Below, piece after piece: positions 35,039 to 52,570 of a stretch of 64,000 nucleotides of DNA. Numbering within the stretch: position 1 is the first letter of the stretch; each line of letters starts with the position of its first letter. Below the pieces are notes generated by a model. The model saw only the letters and a program-made list of their open reading frames with translations, did not search any database and was not told the DNA's origin. Location: the NCBI GenBank assembly GCA_013423385.1, contig BLZA01000007.1, forward strand, positions 682,001 to 746,000, given 5' to 3'. This DNA comes from Naganishia liquefaciens. Lineage: Eukaryota; Basidiomycota; Tremellomycetes; Filobasidiales; Filobasidiaceae. The position numbers and the translations under genes were made by a program.

Positions 35039-35902
35039 TCACTCCCACTTGCACGCACTCGGCACCCAAATCTCCATTCCCTGGCCGCCCGGCGCGGCCT
35101 GCTCGTCCACCCACGCGATCCCATCGCGCATGACGACTTTTTCAAACGCCGCGCGCGTCCTGACGTCGGTCCATCCCGTCGCCGCAACGACGTCCAACTC
35201 GCCGAGGTGTCCGTTGCCCCCGGACGTCGACGACGAGGCAAGACTGAGCAAGGTGATGGTATCCGTGTCGAGTTCCGCGGGTACGCTTCGGATGTAGAGT
35301 TCCGTCGAGGATGGGATGGTGTGGATTTGATAGCCCGAGTGAAGCGGCTGGAGGAGCTTGACCGATCGGACGACGTCTTCGGGCGTGATCTGCGTTGCGG
35401 CGGCGGCGGCGGCGGCTGGGATAGTTTTATCGTCATCGTTGCCAACACTGACCGTCCTAAGCTGCTGCACGCGCCGCACGAGTTCCTGCATCGAGATCAT
35501 TCCACCATTGAGATCACGCGTACTGGCGCAGACGTCGACGATCTGTACGGCCAGCTCGTGCTGCCAGTCTGACATGCCGAGAATATCCCCGCCGACGAGC
35601 CCGCGCGCGGCATCGAGCCATTTCCCGCCCGCTGACGCGCCCGACGGGCCCGTTGCCCCAATCGCGAGCGGATCAATCCCAATGGCGGCACACATCTTTT
35701 GAAACTCGTGCCGGAGCCTCGGGTCGGCGCGAATGTCGGCACGATGGGCGCCGGCAAAGGCGACGAGGTGACGTCGAAAGGCGTCGAGTTGGGTACGGAG
35801 GGCGGCGAGCTGTTGGGACGTGAGGGCCGAGGAGAGGGTGGTGTAGGATGCGGCGGTGGATGTATGGCGGTCGAGGCCGGACAGACCGGCTCCGCGACGC
35901 AT
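35039..35902 (-). CDS. SNF8: ESCRT-II subunit Snf8/Vps22
   Basis: Single exon, 287 residues. ESCRT-II sorts ubiquitinated cargo into multivesicular bodies on endosomes. The start MRRGAGLSGLDRH matches the conserved Vps22 N-terminus (MRR-x-G-x-G), so I took the ATG at 35902 rather than the upstream in-frame sequence. Next come the coiled coil TLSSALTSQQLAALRTQLDA, then FRRHLVAFAGAHRADIRADP with RLRHEFQKMCAAIGIDPLA, and the winged-helix core HELAVQIVDVCASTRDLNGG with MISMQELVRRVQQLR. The C-terminal winged helix includes ITPEDVVRSVKLLQPLHSGY and ends near FEKVVMRDGIAWVDEQ. A run of eight Ala interrupts the linker between the two winged helices. It diverges from RPC34, 254 bases between start codons. 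Confidence 0.92.
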   Translation of the reverse strand: MRRGAGLSGLDRHTSTAASYTTLSSALTSQQLAALRTQLDAFRRHLVAFAGAHRADIRADPRLRHEFQKMCAAIGIDPLAIGATGPSGASAGGKWLDAARGLVGGDILGMSDWQHELAVQIVDVCASTRDLNGGMISMQELVRRVQQLRTVSVGNDDDKTIPAAAAAAATQITPEDVVRSVKLLQPLHSGYQIHTIPSSTELYIRSVPAELDTDTITLLSLASSSTSGGNGHLGELDVVAATGWTDVRTRAAFEKVVMRDGIAWVDEQAAPGGQGMEIWVPSACKWE

Positions 35903-36156
35903 GGTGGGTGGGTGGGTGGTGGTGGGTGGCAGGGGGGAGGGGGGAGCAGGACCAGGGGGGGAAGGGGGAACGGAAACGGCGATCACCCGTTGACTGACTC
36001 AATTGACTGGAGGGGGGCCAGCGCGGATGCAAAAACAAAAAGAAACCAGCCGCCCTCCTTCTCTTCAAGATTCCCTCCCTCCCTTCCTTGCCCCCGCGCT
36101 CCCCCGTTCGCCCCCGCCCTGCCCCTCGCCCCGCCGCCACCGCCACCACCACCACC

Positions 36157-38319
36157 ATGTCGCTCACATCGGTCGAGCAGACCATCTACAAGAAAATCAA
36201 GGCCCAGTCCTCCCACATCCTTGGCGCGCCAGAGCTCGAGCAGCAGCTCAGGGGCATCCACACCGTCGACGAGATTGCCCTCGCCATCAATGGTCTCTCG
36301 CGCAAGGGCCTCATCCTGATCAAAAAAGCCGGACAGCGCATCTTGTATCAAGCGATCAGTAAAGACGAGGCCAAGAGGACGGGAACGTTTGAGCATGACG
36401 AAGGGCTCGTGTATAGCCACATCAAGGATGCCGGGAATATGGGCGCGTGGACGAGGCCGCTCAAGATGGCGACCAACTTGCATCAGACGTCGTTCAACAA
36501 GGCCATCAAGGGACTCGAGCAAAAGATGGCCATCAAGTTGGTCAAGAGCGTCAAGGTGAGTCCCCCCCCCGGGCCCGTCGAGATTGCGCCGCTGATTCCC
36601 CCCCCATCTTTTCTCCGCCAGTGGCCGACGCGGAAAATCTACATGCTCGCCAATCTGACTCCCTCGGTCGAGCTGACCGGTGGGCCGTGGTACTCGGACG
36701 GAGGCCTCGATCAGGCATTCATCGATGGCCTGCTCAAAGTGTGCCTGAATCATGTGAAAAAGCTGGCAAGTCTCTAACCCCCCGTCCTCCCCTGCGTTTG
36801 CCTCTCCTGCTCTACATCTCCTGATGACGAGCCTTTGGACCCCTCGCAGACATTCCCCCGAAAGCCCGCAAAGAGCGCCGACATTCCCGACGACATTTAC
36901 GTCCCGGACCCCATCTATCCGCCGTCGCATACCAAGCGACTCCCGACGCCGCACAAGATTCTCGAATTCATCGTCGCCTCGGGCATCTCGCAGCAAACGC
37001 TCGCCGTCGAACACGTCATGCAACTCATGAACGTGCTCGTGTACAATGGTCAAGTCGAGATTCTGAAACCGCCCTCGGGCACCAAACACGAGGAAGGATG
37101 GAACAGTGATCTCGAGGGCGATGGCGGCGGGATGGCCGACAGGGAGTGGAAGGATGAGCTCGTCAAGCGCAGGGCGAGGGAAAGGGAGCGTGAGCGCGAG
37201 CGTGAGCGCGCCAGGGCCGGGTCGAAGAAGCGCGTTCGTGCGGCCGGGGCGGCGTTGAGCGATGATAGCGATGATGCCAAGGCAAAGAGTCAGAGTCGAA
37301 GCAAGAGTAAAGGAAGCAGTAAATCCAAGTCGACGACGACGACGGCCACGGATTCCGCCGAGGACGACACGGGTTCCGCGTCGGACAAGGCCATGTCGGT
37401 CGACGACGACGACGACGGCGACAACAACAATCACAAGGCATCCTCGAGGACCGCCTCGTCCGCCTCGTCCGCCTCGGGCACCGACTCGGAGGACGAAAAA
37501 GCCCGGGCCAAGAAACGGCGCAAGCGGGAAAGGGAACGCGAGGCGCGGGAAAAGGAAAAGAAGCGCGCGCGGGAAAAGGAGAAGCGACGGCGCAAGAAGG
37601 AAAAGGAGCGGAGGGCGCGGGAACGGGAGCGGGAAAAGGAGCGCGAGCGCAGGCGGCGCAAAAAGGAAAAGGAGCGAAAGGAGAAGAAGCGGCGCGAGAG
37701 GGAAAGGGAAAAGGTGCGTGCTGACTTTTGTGCGGCCGCGGCGCGACGAACGTGGCCCGGCTGATCTCCCCCTTGCCTCTAGCGACGATCCAAGTCTCGG
37801 ACGGCGGGCAGCGACTCGGACTCGGACAGCGACAGCGACGAGCTCAAGACGATTGATGATCGGAACAAGAAGCGCTCGTCCTCCAAGAAACGCCGCGGAT
37901 CGAGCTCGGACTCGGATTCGTCGACCAGTGGCAGCAGCAGCAGCAGTAGCTTGAGCGACAGCTCGTTCATCTCGTCGTCGTCGTCGACCACCTCGACCTC
38001 GGATTCCGATTCCGACGCCGGCGGCAGCAAGAAAAAGACACGCTCAAAGTCCAACGGCGACGACAAGGCAAAGCAAGAGCCCGACGTGTCGGGCGCCGCC
38101 GCACCGATGCTGTCCATGTACGATTTTGACCACGACATTTACCACGACACCGACGTCGTCTACCGTGCCGTTCATCCGCCCTCGGCGGGCGCCGAGTCAC
38201 AGGTGACCGAGGCGCCGTGCGTGCAGTGTCCCGTGCACTTGTTCTGCTCCGAGACGGGACCGGTGAATCCGGCGGGATGCGTCTACTATGACAACTGGCT
38301 CGCGATGGATTATGTGTAG
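36157..38319 (+). CDS. RPC34: RNA polymerase III subunit RPC34/RPC6 with a giant charged insertion
   Basis: Exons 36157-36555, 36622-36765, 36850-37713 and 37783-38319 give 647 residues, twice the ~316 of human POLR3F. The subunit helps Pol III recruit TFIIIB and open promoters. The N-terminal winged helices read IYKKIKAQSSHILGAPELEQ, LSRKGLILIKKAGQRILYQA and GNMGAWTRPLKMATNLHQTS; the third ends VLVYNGQVEILKP near residue 257. Residues about 262-578 are an insert of RERERERE, KEKERR, SKSKSK, DSDSDS and poly-Ser/Asp. The family then resumes with DTDVVYRAVHPP and a C-terminal cysteine set at 615, 618, 624 and 635; spacing C-x2-C-x5-C-x10-C equals that of the human [4Fe-4S] ligands. The second intron appears to use a GC donor (GCAAGT at 36766). 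Confidence 0.92.
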
Positions 38320-38485
38320 TGCCGTGTGCACAGAGAGAGAGAGGGAGAGGGAGGGGATGGGGTGTAGCTGGCTGTATTAGCGCGTCGGATGCAAATCCCC
38401 CAGCCAGCTAGGGCGACGCTGAATGACCTCGTAATGATCCCATGCATATGGCATGTCCTGATGTCCCTCCTTGACCCGCCATGAC

Positions 38486-39321
38486 ATGGCCTCTCCCCAT
38501 CCCACGACCTACTCTCCCGCCGGCCTCAGCCCAGGGCTCCCTCAGGCGCTTGGATCCAGCGCCAGAGGCTCAGCGACGCCCGGAACACCCTCCATTCACG
38601 GCCTGCCCTCGACAGCGGCCACCCGTCCCGGCGTGAGCAGCAGCAGCCATCTCAAACCTGCCTCGTCCGCCGCCATTCGAATCGCACCCAGCACCCACGC
38701 GGGCTCGGCGCGTGGCGCAGGTTCCGTCGCGGCGACCTCGGTCTACCCTCATTCGGCGAATCCGCAAGACTTTGAAAAGGCCCTCGATGAATTTGTCGAG
38801 CGGCAGCTGCCCGAGTTGGAGCGACTCTTGGGCGATGTCGTTGGTGGAATGTAAGTAGACTGGTCTCGACCGGGAGATGGACAAGCAGTCGCCGAGCCGA
38901 GTATTTGCTAGAGACGGCGCATTCGACCAACGTGTCTCTTCAGCCTCAACGGAGCGTGAGTATCCATCCTGTCGCGTCTTTCCGAAAGCCTCGGCTGACT
39001 CGCGCGGCTCTAGGTCAATTTCAGCAACGTGAGTCGACGTTTTGACCCAGACGCCGGCACCATCAAGCTGACCACCAGGGTACACCAGTCCAAGCCACGC
39101 TGCAACATCTCATTACCTCCACACGCCAGACCGGGCTCGCGGGCATTCCGATCACCCACGATACCCTCGTTACACCCGCCACAAGCCAGCCCGCCCGACC
39201 CGCGCTCAGCCAGATAGCCGATCGCGTCGAGCGCGCGACCGAACATTGCTACGCTCAACGGGAGACGGTGCGCGACGGCGCACGAGCCGTTTGCGAGATC
39301 ATGAGGGGTGCGGGTAAATGA
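38486..39321 (+). CDS. Small unknown protein with coiled-coil-like helices
   Basis: Probable exons 38486-38850, a short one around 38912-38954, a 15-base exon at 39012-39026, and a final exon from about 39081 to the TGA at 39319-39321; total about 240 residues. I do not recognise it. The N-terminal 85 residues are Ser/Ala/Pro/Gly-rich. Then comes a helical acidic segment, DFEKALDEFVERQLPELERL, leading into a Gln-rich helix (RQFQQLQATLQHL) and a C-terminal helix SQIADRVERATEHCYAQRET. Small helical proteins of this layout occur in Mediator, kinetochore and BLOC complexes; I cannot choose. The middle junctions are uncertain. Confidence 0.5.
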
Positions 39322-39834
39322 GCGTGGCGTTCGCAGGGTGAGGAGGCTTGGGTGGACAACACTGCCGAGTGAAGCACGTCAAAAGAGGAAGGGAGCCGGA
39401 AGCAATTCGCGATTCCTGCGATTGAAGGATGACGGCCGACAATGTTGATTACCCTGCCTTTGCCTTTTCTGCGGCAAGCACCGGTATACTCACCAGGTGA
39501 TCAGTAGCCAGAAATCGAGGGACAAGGTTCACGGCGCGGCTCCTCGGATCGGCTCCTTCCCATTGCGTCAGCTACCATCTGTTGTACCGAGTACGACGCC
39601 AGCGGGATGACAGCTCGTCAATCTTTATCGGACACTATTCATTCTGCGTCAGTTATGACGCAGATCGTCATAGACAACTCGCTCGTAACCCATGCAGCCA
39701 TATGCAAAAGAGGACGCGAGTTCTCCACAATGAAAAGCCATCCCGCAAGCTATGATAGATCTATTGATGCAGTCATTGATCCTATCGATGTCATTATGTA
39801 TACACGCCATCCCTGCAACCGGCCAGGGTCGCAT
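39322..39834. other. Intergenic DNA
   Basis: Convergent gap between the small coiled-coil gene and the dihydrolipoamide dehydrogenase gene. No gene, repeat or structural RNA is visible. Confidence 0.5.
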
Positions 39835-41702
<1,868 letters not shown>

Positions 41703-42200
41703 GATGACGGATGTGACAGAGTAGCAGTCCGATTTCCCAACGGGGGCAGTCAGTACCTTTTTGCAGCAAGAAACAACCGCGAGATGAGCGGTGGCCAGGG
41801 CTTGCAAAGACCCACGGCGTCGTTCGTGGTTTGCCCTGCTTGCTTCGATCACCCCAGCTTGCGCGATATCGGCGCGCGGATCCAGGCGGCCGCCCACAGG
41901 CCCGCGCCGCGACCGAGTCCCCATTCCGAGGTACGCGATTTTCGCGCGTGCGATCGGCTTAACCGGAGCTACAAGGCCGCTCGCGGCATAGGGGATGGCA
42001 AAAGTCGAACGCAGACACGCAGCACGGGGCCGCTCGAGTCGAGTCGAGTCGAGTCGAGTCGAGTCTAGTCGAGTCTAGTCAAGTCGAATGATCCTTGCCC
42101 ATATCTGCAACTCCCAACAACAAGTGTCTATAATGTCTATAAATCGATTTTGCCCTATGCTCTATTTTACGGTGTTGGCTGCCACTTCAAGCAATCCAAC
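41703..42200. other. Intergenic DNA between LPD1 and ALO1, with a pentanucleotide repeat
   Basis: Both genes lie on the minus strand, so this is the LPD1 promoter plus the ALO1 3' end. The left part is GC-rich; the right part turns AT-rich after the GAGTC repeat. Confidence 0.5.
42036..42085. repeat. Pentanucleotide microsatellite (GAGTC)n
   Basis: Six perfect GAGTC units (42036-42065) followed by TAGTC, GAGTC, TAGTC and AAGTC units. It lies upstream of LPD1, about 330 bases from its start codon. Confidence 0.92.
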
Positions 42201-44123
42201 CTATTGTCTTGCTCCCATATGATGCTGCCCTTCCTCTGACGCAGCGGCCCGCTTGGACCCAGGCATCGCACCCTGGTCTCCAAAGTGTCTCGCCGTGTAG
42301 CCACATCTCCATCGACCCTCTGGATCCGCCTTTTCGACGACGCGGAAAAAATCGTCATACCTGTCGTATTTCTGCCTGAGCGTGTCCGCCGTGAAGCCGT
42401 GTTGCTTTGCCCAGTGCGGTCGGCCGTCGTGCTCGGCCATGATTTGTGAAAATATGTCGAAAATCTTTTCATATGGTACAGATTTTCTATAAGGCCTGGA
42501 GAGTAGTCTTTAGCCGTGGACGTCTCTGCACAATGTGAACGACCCAGGCTTACCTGTATTGCACAATGCCGATATACGTCGTCTGTCGCCCGTAGCAAGG
42601 TGAGAGCCAGATATCATCGGGCGCGGTGAACCGGATCTCGATGGGGAAATGGACGCGTTGGCCCTTGGGATCGGCTTCCTCGGCTGCAAGCCAGTCGCGC
42701 AAGGCTGCCAGAGCATTACGCGTTTGTTCCATGGGAATTGCCCATTCAGTGGTGTATTGCGGGTACTAGAGATGCGGCGATGGTGTCAGGAAAGGGCGGC
42801 GCGACAGCTTGGTAAAACTTACGAGACAATCAAACGTAAACACTTTATAGCTATGATCTTGCTGCACGACTGATCCTTCGTTTAGCCACCATGCCCATTT
42901 GCCGACGAGCGATGTGTATCGAGGCACAAAAGTAGCCAACCAGAGAAAGAATTGCGTGACATGGTAGTGGAAGAAGTTGCCAAAGAGCGAGGACACCTTG
43001 ATGGGTGGCTGAAAGGATTACAGTGTCAGGTTCGGAGGACTAGCGCACTGATGGCCAAATGCGACACTCACTTCGTATGTCCGATTGGCTCTCGCCACAA
43101 TGACACCGCCAGTCTGCGGGTACCACCACATCCTGACATGCTCGGCACTTTTTGCAATGTCCTCAATCTTTTGCATACTCTGCTGATTGCGCTGCTCGAC
43201 AAAATGAGCATCTTGAGCCGGTTGAGCATCATCAAGTGCCGAGATCAGGGGTGTCTTTTCGTCACTGGCGCCGGCGTGAGTCGAGCGTCGGGTCAAGCGT
43301 TCTTCGTCGAGTGATGTGCCCAAGAGGTAGTCGATGTGAACGGGAACCTTACTTTCACGAAGTCGGAACGCCGGCTCGACTTCGAGTTTGACCTTGACCA
43401 TCAGACCGGTCATGCCGAGACCGCAGCTGGGGAGGTCGCCTCTGGTAAGAAGATATTGCCGATAGGTAAAGAAAGAGGATACTCACAGAGACGCAATAAA
43501 CAGGTCGTGATTTTCTTCTCGAGAGCAGTGAATCACCTCGGCGCCTTCTGCACTGCTGATAATATCGAGCTCCAGGACATGAGAGCTGATGACGGGAAAG
43601 TTGAAACCACTACCGTGGGTGGCGGTAGCAATGATGCCGGCGAGTGTCTGCTCAGTGATCGAGCCGTTGTTGCAAAGCGCCAAACCTTGCTGAAGAAGGT
43701 ATTCATGCAGGTCCAGCAGCGTGATACCAGCCTCAACCGTGACCGTATTGCGCTCGGGGTCGACCTGTGCAGACGTAGTTAGCGACATTCCTGACGTCCG
43801 TTCACTCCACCGACCTGTAGGACCTCTTTCATGCCGTCCATACGGATCATCCACTCATCGGTACATGCCAGGTCACTTGGACTGTGTCCGACGCCGGCCG
43901 CTCTCAGGGTTTTGCCTTCCCTTCTTGCCCATTCCGTTATCAGCCGGCACTCGTAGATGGTGGTCGGGATGAATGTTTTCTGAGGATGACACTTGAATGT
44001 ACGAGCCCAGTTGAAGAATGTCGCTTTCGGCGAGGAACTTGGTATCGCGCATGGCGCAAGAAGGGTGGAAAATTCGGATGTTGCGATATCGACGGGGTGT
44101 ACGCTTTCGTCGAACGATGCCAT
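42201..44123 (-). CDS. ALO1: D-arabinono-1,4-lactone oxidase
   Basis: Makes the last step of erythroascorbate synthesis at the mitochondrial membrane: oxidation of D-arabinono-1,4-lactone with H2O2 release. About six exons. The FAD domain reads LRAAGVGHSPSDLACTDEWM; in this family a His here carries the covalent flavin. Then come VDPERNTVTVEAGITLLDLH and LCNNGSITEQTLAGIIATAT with HGSG. The ALO domain includes GLGMTGLMVKVKLEVEPAFR, EHVRMWWYPQTGGVIV and, near the end, the HWAK motif in RPHWAKQHGF. The C-terminus is longer than that of yeast Alo1, by an Arg/Gly/Gln-rich tail ending HMGARQ. A hydrophobic segment HYHVTQFFLWLATFVPRYTS could be the membrane helix. Confidence 0.92.
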
Positions 44124-45302
44124 TTTTGTGATTCGCTTGGTGTTTCCCTGGCCGGCTGCTCGGGGGAGATTGTGATGTAGGGTATAGCTGAAATAGGGGA
44201 CGCGTTCACGGTGGCTTCACACCGCGTGCTTTGTAAGATGCAGTCGTCGCTCAGATATTTCAGCCTGATCCGGCTTCGCCGCGGCCTTCGCCGCCAAGAA
44301 CGCGGGGAGACCAGTCTGCGCACGAAAGTCGAACCATCGATCGGAGATCGGGGGCCACGTGTCTCAAGTGTGCGTTATGGCTGCACTTTATTCCCCAGCT
44401 TGTTTACCCATGAAGCTCAAATGATGGCTAGGGCTTCTTTTGCCATCACCAGCTTGATGAGTCCTGTGTGAGCAGATCTTTAAGAGCTTCTTCGCCAACC
44501 TCCAAGCTAGCCTTTATGTAAAGTCTTTCCCCGTTCTGCGACTGTCGCTTTTCACACATATATAGCCTTCTGCTTCCCCAGGTCTGCTCCCGGGCCTGGT
44601 CTTTGCGATTTCTCACAAGTCTTACCGTCGGCTACCCTGACAGTATCGACAAGAGCACGCGTCGTATCGTTCTCGCCACAAGTGCGTGAGATGAATACGG
44701 AATGATCCGGGTGTCCACTTCGTAAACGCAATCTGTTGCATTTTACTCTTTCTATTGGACCACTTTACCATAGCTCATCGGCCTGTGCGATGACCTCTGA
44801 AAAGCGTTCAACATGAACGGCCGCAACTCGCCCAGAGGATAAGATTGGAGGCTAGATCAGCGAGATTCTCGTCATTCCCCGCGATTCAACGGACCCTTGG
44901 AGCAGTTGCTAGAGGAGTTTTGCCAGATTGGCCCGCGAGAGGTTGGAACTAAACGACCAGTAGACAGGGTTAGCGGTACATTGACAGTTTCACTGTCGGG
45001 AAGGATCATTGACGCACTTTGGCCCGCCGTGCGAAGGGAAGAGTGGCGTAGGATGCATGGTCAGTATTGTAGGCTATGAGGGGGAAGTTGGCTGACATCA
45101 AGACTCGCCCTATCTGATCTGCCCGTCCGCCGTCAGTCGGGCGAGTCCGACTGCTCGCAGGTGTTGATATGTTTCAGAGGCGTGAGGCTTCTCTATAATT
45201 TGTTGTTACAACTTTATACAACTGGCGTGCCGAGTGATGCGATATATGCTTGAATCTGAGCGAATGATGTGCAAAGCCACAAACACAGCCATACTTTTTG
45301 GC
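44124..45302. other. 1.2 kb without a recognisable gene
   Basis: Contains the ALO1 promoter on its left and the 3' end of the MPP-alpha gene on its right. Short open frames carry no known domain. No repeat or structural RNA was seen. Confidence 0.45.
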
Positions 45303-47174
45303 TTAGCGGATTGTCGCTCTTGGCGCAACTCCGCCCTTGCCTAGGCCCCAGCTCTGCAGCACCTCGGCAATATCGTGCAGCCCATCCAACTTGCCCTGCG
45401 CCACAATCGTCGGCTGTCCGCTTCCCAGCCCGTAGTTGAGCGGAACATCGCCCTCTGACGGCCGCAGCACTCTCGTTGCCGTTCGATGAATGTCCGCCAA
45501 CGTTACCCGATCAATCTTTTCGCACATCTCCTCGACGGGCACCTTGTGTCCGTGGATCTGGGTCTGACGGCCAAGATCCTCAACCTCGACAGAGCGAGAT
45601 TCCAAAGCCATCATGAGGGAACTCTTCAATTGATTCTTTGCGCGTGACAATTCTTGCTGAGTGACGCCGTCTCGCATCGGACGCGTCAACGAGTCGAGCT
45701 GCCACGCAAGGAGATTGCCGATCGAGGTGTTGAAGTGAGGCTGTACGGATACAGCGATACCGAAGAGACCTGGAATGGAGACGGCGTCAGAGTCGGTCGA
45801 GAATCAACGCGCAGGCACGCACCTGTATCAGCGTAACAATGGTGGAATCCGGCGCAATAGTCGACGGCATGATACTGGTTGAGGACCTTGGTGTAGAGGC
45901 GAGAATACATGCCCTTGCCGGGACCACCTGGAAGTAGGAGATTATGAATTGGTCCGGAACAATCTATCAAGATACTTGCCTGCCGAGAAGCTTCCGCCGC
46001 CACCGAGCAGCATCTGCATCGTCGCCAATGCGTACTGATTCTCGAGTTAGTCAGGGCGAAAAACCTTGGGGGCGACTACTCACGATATCGGGATCGTGGA
46101 TCCCTAAGCCCTCAAAACCGACGTAAACATGCGTAAACTCCTCTTCCGGCTTTTCAATCATCATTTGACCACCCGTATATCTCGCCCTCGCGGTCGAGAG
46201 CGTTGCAAAATCGCTACCTGCCACGGATCCCGGCTGCAACGTGGCGAATGACTTGCTGAGCGATGGATGGGATGATGGTGAAGACTGATAGAGCTTGGCG
46301 TTGGCGGCGTTGGCGGCGGCGGACGACGTCATGTTTCCGAAATGTTCTGTCGCCAAGTGCACGAGATGCTCGTGCTCCATTCCGACACCCGCAATGACCA
46401 TTCGCTCCGGCTTGTACCAGTCCCGCATATACGTCCTCAGCGTCTCGCTAGTGATTTCCGGCAACCGCTCCTCCGGACACAGCAGCGGCATTCCCAATGT
46501 GTTGTCCCTGTAAGCGACAGTGTGCACGAGCTCGGGCAAGATCATCTCGGGTTTTGCCCAGATTTCTCGGATCTCGTATGCGGCGGCTTCCTTTTGTGCC
46601 TCAAGTTCTTCTTCTTCCAAGAGTGGACGTTGGATTGTTGATGACATGAGGGAAAGCGCTGTAGGAACGTCATGCGGAAAGACGGTAGCTTGGTACATTA
46701 TGGTTTCGCGGGACGACGAGCAGAGAATGTTGGAGCCGAGAGAATCGATGACGTTGGACATCGTGGAAGCCGTGTAGTCTTTGGTAGACTGTACAGCGAC
46801 GTCAATGTTCAGAATCCGTCGGAGCGACCTATACTACTGCGCCTCACCTTGAACGCCATTCTATCCATCAGATGGCTCACCCCGCTCGTCTCTTTGCTCT
46901 CGAATCGACTGCCTGCGTCGATATAAACGCCAAGAGCTTGGAAATGTCCCGGGGTCGTTTCAGTTGCCACTCGTATCTTGTTGGGCAATGTCGTCACTCT
47001 CGTCAGAGGCGATGCAGAATAGCTCTATCCCGAGAGGTCAGCTGTGATTGTGATACAAGAAGAAAGTGAAAGAGAGCTTACAGAGGTGGACGCCAATCTG
47101 CTCAGAGCATTCCCTGGCTTGAGGCTCTTGCCTACGGAATTAGCAAGTCCAGAGCGCAGTACTGTTGCCGACAT
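45303..47174 (-). CDS. MAS2: Mitochondrial processing peptidase alpha subunit
   Basis: MPP removes presequences in the matrix; the alpha subunit binds them. The protein starts with its own presequence, [20 protein letters not shown], then [20 protein letters not shown] and [20 protein letters not shown]. Where catalytic beta subunits have HxxEH, this one has [10 protein letters not shown], as expected of the inactive alpha subunit. The alpha-specific glycine-rich loop is present: [20 protein letters not shown]. The second M16 half contains [20 protein letters not shown] with [12 protein letters not shown] Ser/Ala-rich insert ([20 protein letters not shown]) lies near residue 250. About seven exons. 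The start at 47174 opens the presequence exon. It diverges from PRP22 with 258 bases between start codons. Confidence 0.93.
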
Positions 47175-47432
47175 GATGGACGGGTATGTTGGGTGGTCGA
47201 AATCCTATGGAAATTGCAGCAGATTCGTCAAGTCAAGTGAATGAATGCATCATCGGTCCCGCACGCCTTGGTCCGATCGACACGTCACGTGATGACAGGG
47301 GCGGCCCTGGCCCTGGCCACCATTAGCTACTCGCTACCTCCCTTGTCTTTTGTGATGTCTGCGTGATACAACGCCCAAATTGCCCCTTCCTCTCTGGCTC
47401 ACTACCCTCGGAACGTCCCATTCTCCAAAAAA

Positions 47433-51655
<4,223 letters not shown>

Positions 51656-52570
51656 GGGGGAGATGGTTTCTTTCCGTCGTTCACCTTTTGATTGGTTCTC
51701 GAACTTGGCCATCCGATTGTCAAAAGACACATCGTTGTATCAACTACGATTTCTCGCATACCATCCAACATTCCAACATCCGATCAATTAAAGAAATACT
51801 AGGGATATGCCCCTTTCCTTTCTGCTTGGAAGGGTCCTAGGTCGCATTGAGCACCCGCTCCATTTGGCTTGAGCGGGTGAAGTCAATGCTGCTTCTCAAG
51901 GTGATCCTATTTCATAGTATCGTTATCACAGTGAGCCTATGGGTGGGCTTAACACACATGTCGAATTCCCTCCGGCTGTCCAGGCAGGTCATTGGTTGAC
52001 AGCATGGTCTTACCGGGACAGCAACGGCTTGAACAGTGTGGCAAAGCAACGAGGAGCTTGCTGCTGGAGGTCTTGTCTTACAAGAAACAATGATCATGCT
52101 GGAGAATACAAATTTAAGGAACTACACATGAAGGCACGTTCGAGGCATACTGGGTGACAACACTTTTCTGGGGTACATGAACCGGGCCAAGAATACAGAG
52201 GGACTGGCGGCGAGCTAACTTGCTTCAAATTGTTCCCTATCAATCCACCCTTGCCTCCTCCTGGACTCTGTCTACTTGTCTCAGCGATGAACCCAATTGA
52301 GATCAGACACCTCGACTAGTTTCGTCTTGTCGAGGGTTTTCCCCGAGAGACTCCAGTTGCCTTACGGTACGAGGGAGGTGGTTACGATAGGGAAACCTGT
52401 GACAAGACTTTCAGCGGATAAAGCAAGGAATGCAACCAGGAGGGAGGGCTCACCGGGTGAGAACCGGACGTTTTGAAAATCCATTCTATGCAATACAAAG
52501 ACCAGGTCAGCACCGATTCCCAGCTGTCTTGGCATTTTCGGACCTTCCAAACGATTCACAGTCGTAACAC
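51656..52570. other. Intergenic DNA downstream of PRP22
   Basis: About 0.9 kb with no convincing gene. It contains a strong imperfect hairpin at 51844-51889. The right part may hold the 3' end of the unknown minus-strand gene, whose stop I placed at 52571-52573; further exons could extend into this stretch. Confidence 0.45.
51844..51889. repeat. Inverted repeat able to form a 16-bp hairpin
   Basis: Outer arms GCATTGA (51844-51850) and TCAATGC (51883-51889), inner arms CACCCGCTC (51852-51860) and GAGCGGGTG (51871-51879), all perfectly complementary, with a 1-base/3-base internal loop and a 10-base apical loop. It lies about 190 bases past the PRP22 stop. Confidence 0.88.

Noticed and set aside
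35903-35986. Upstream in-frame start for SNF8
   Set aside because: It would add a Pro-rich stretch before MRRGAGLSG, which is the conserved Vps22 start.
35983-37434. 483-codon open frame antisense to RPC34 and its promoter
   Set aside because: It is the mirror image of the repetitive RE/DS coding region; residues are R/G/L-biased with no domain, and the sense strand has a clear conserved protein.
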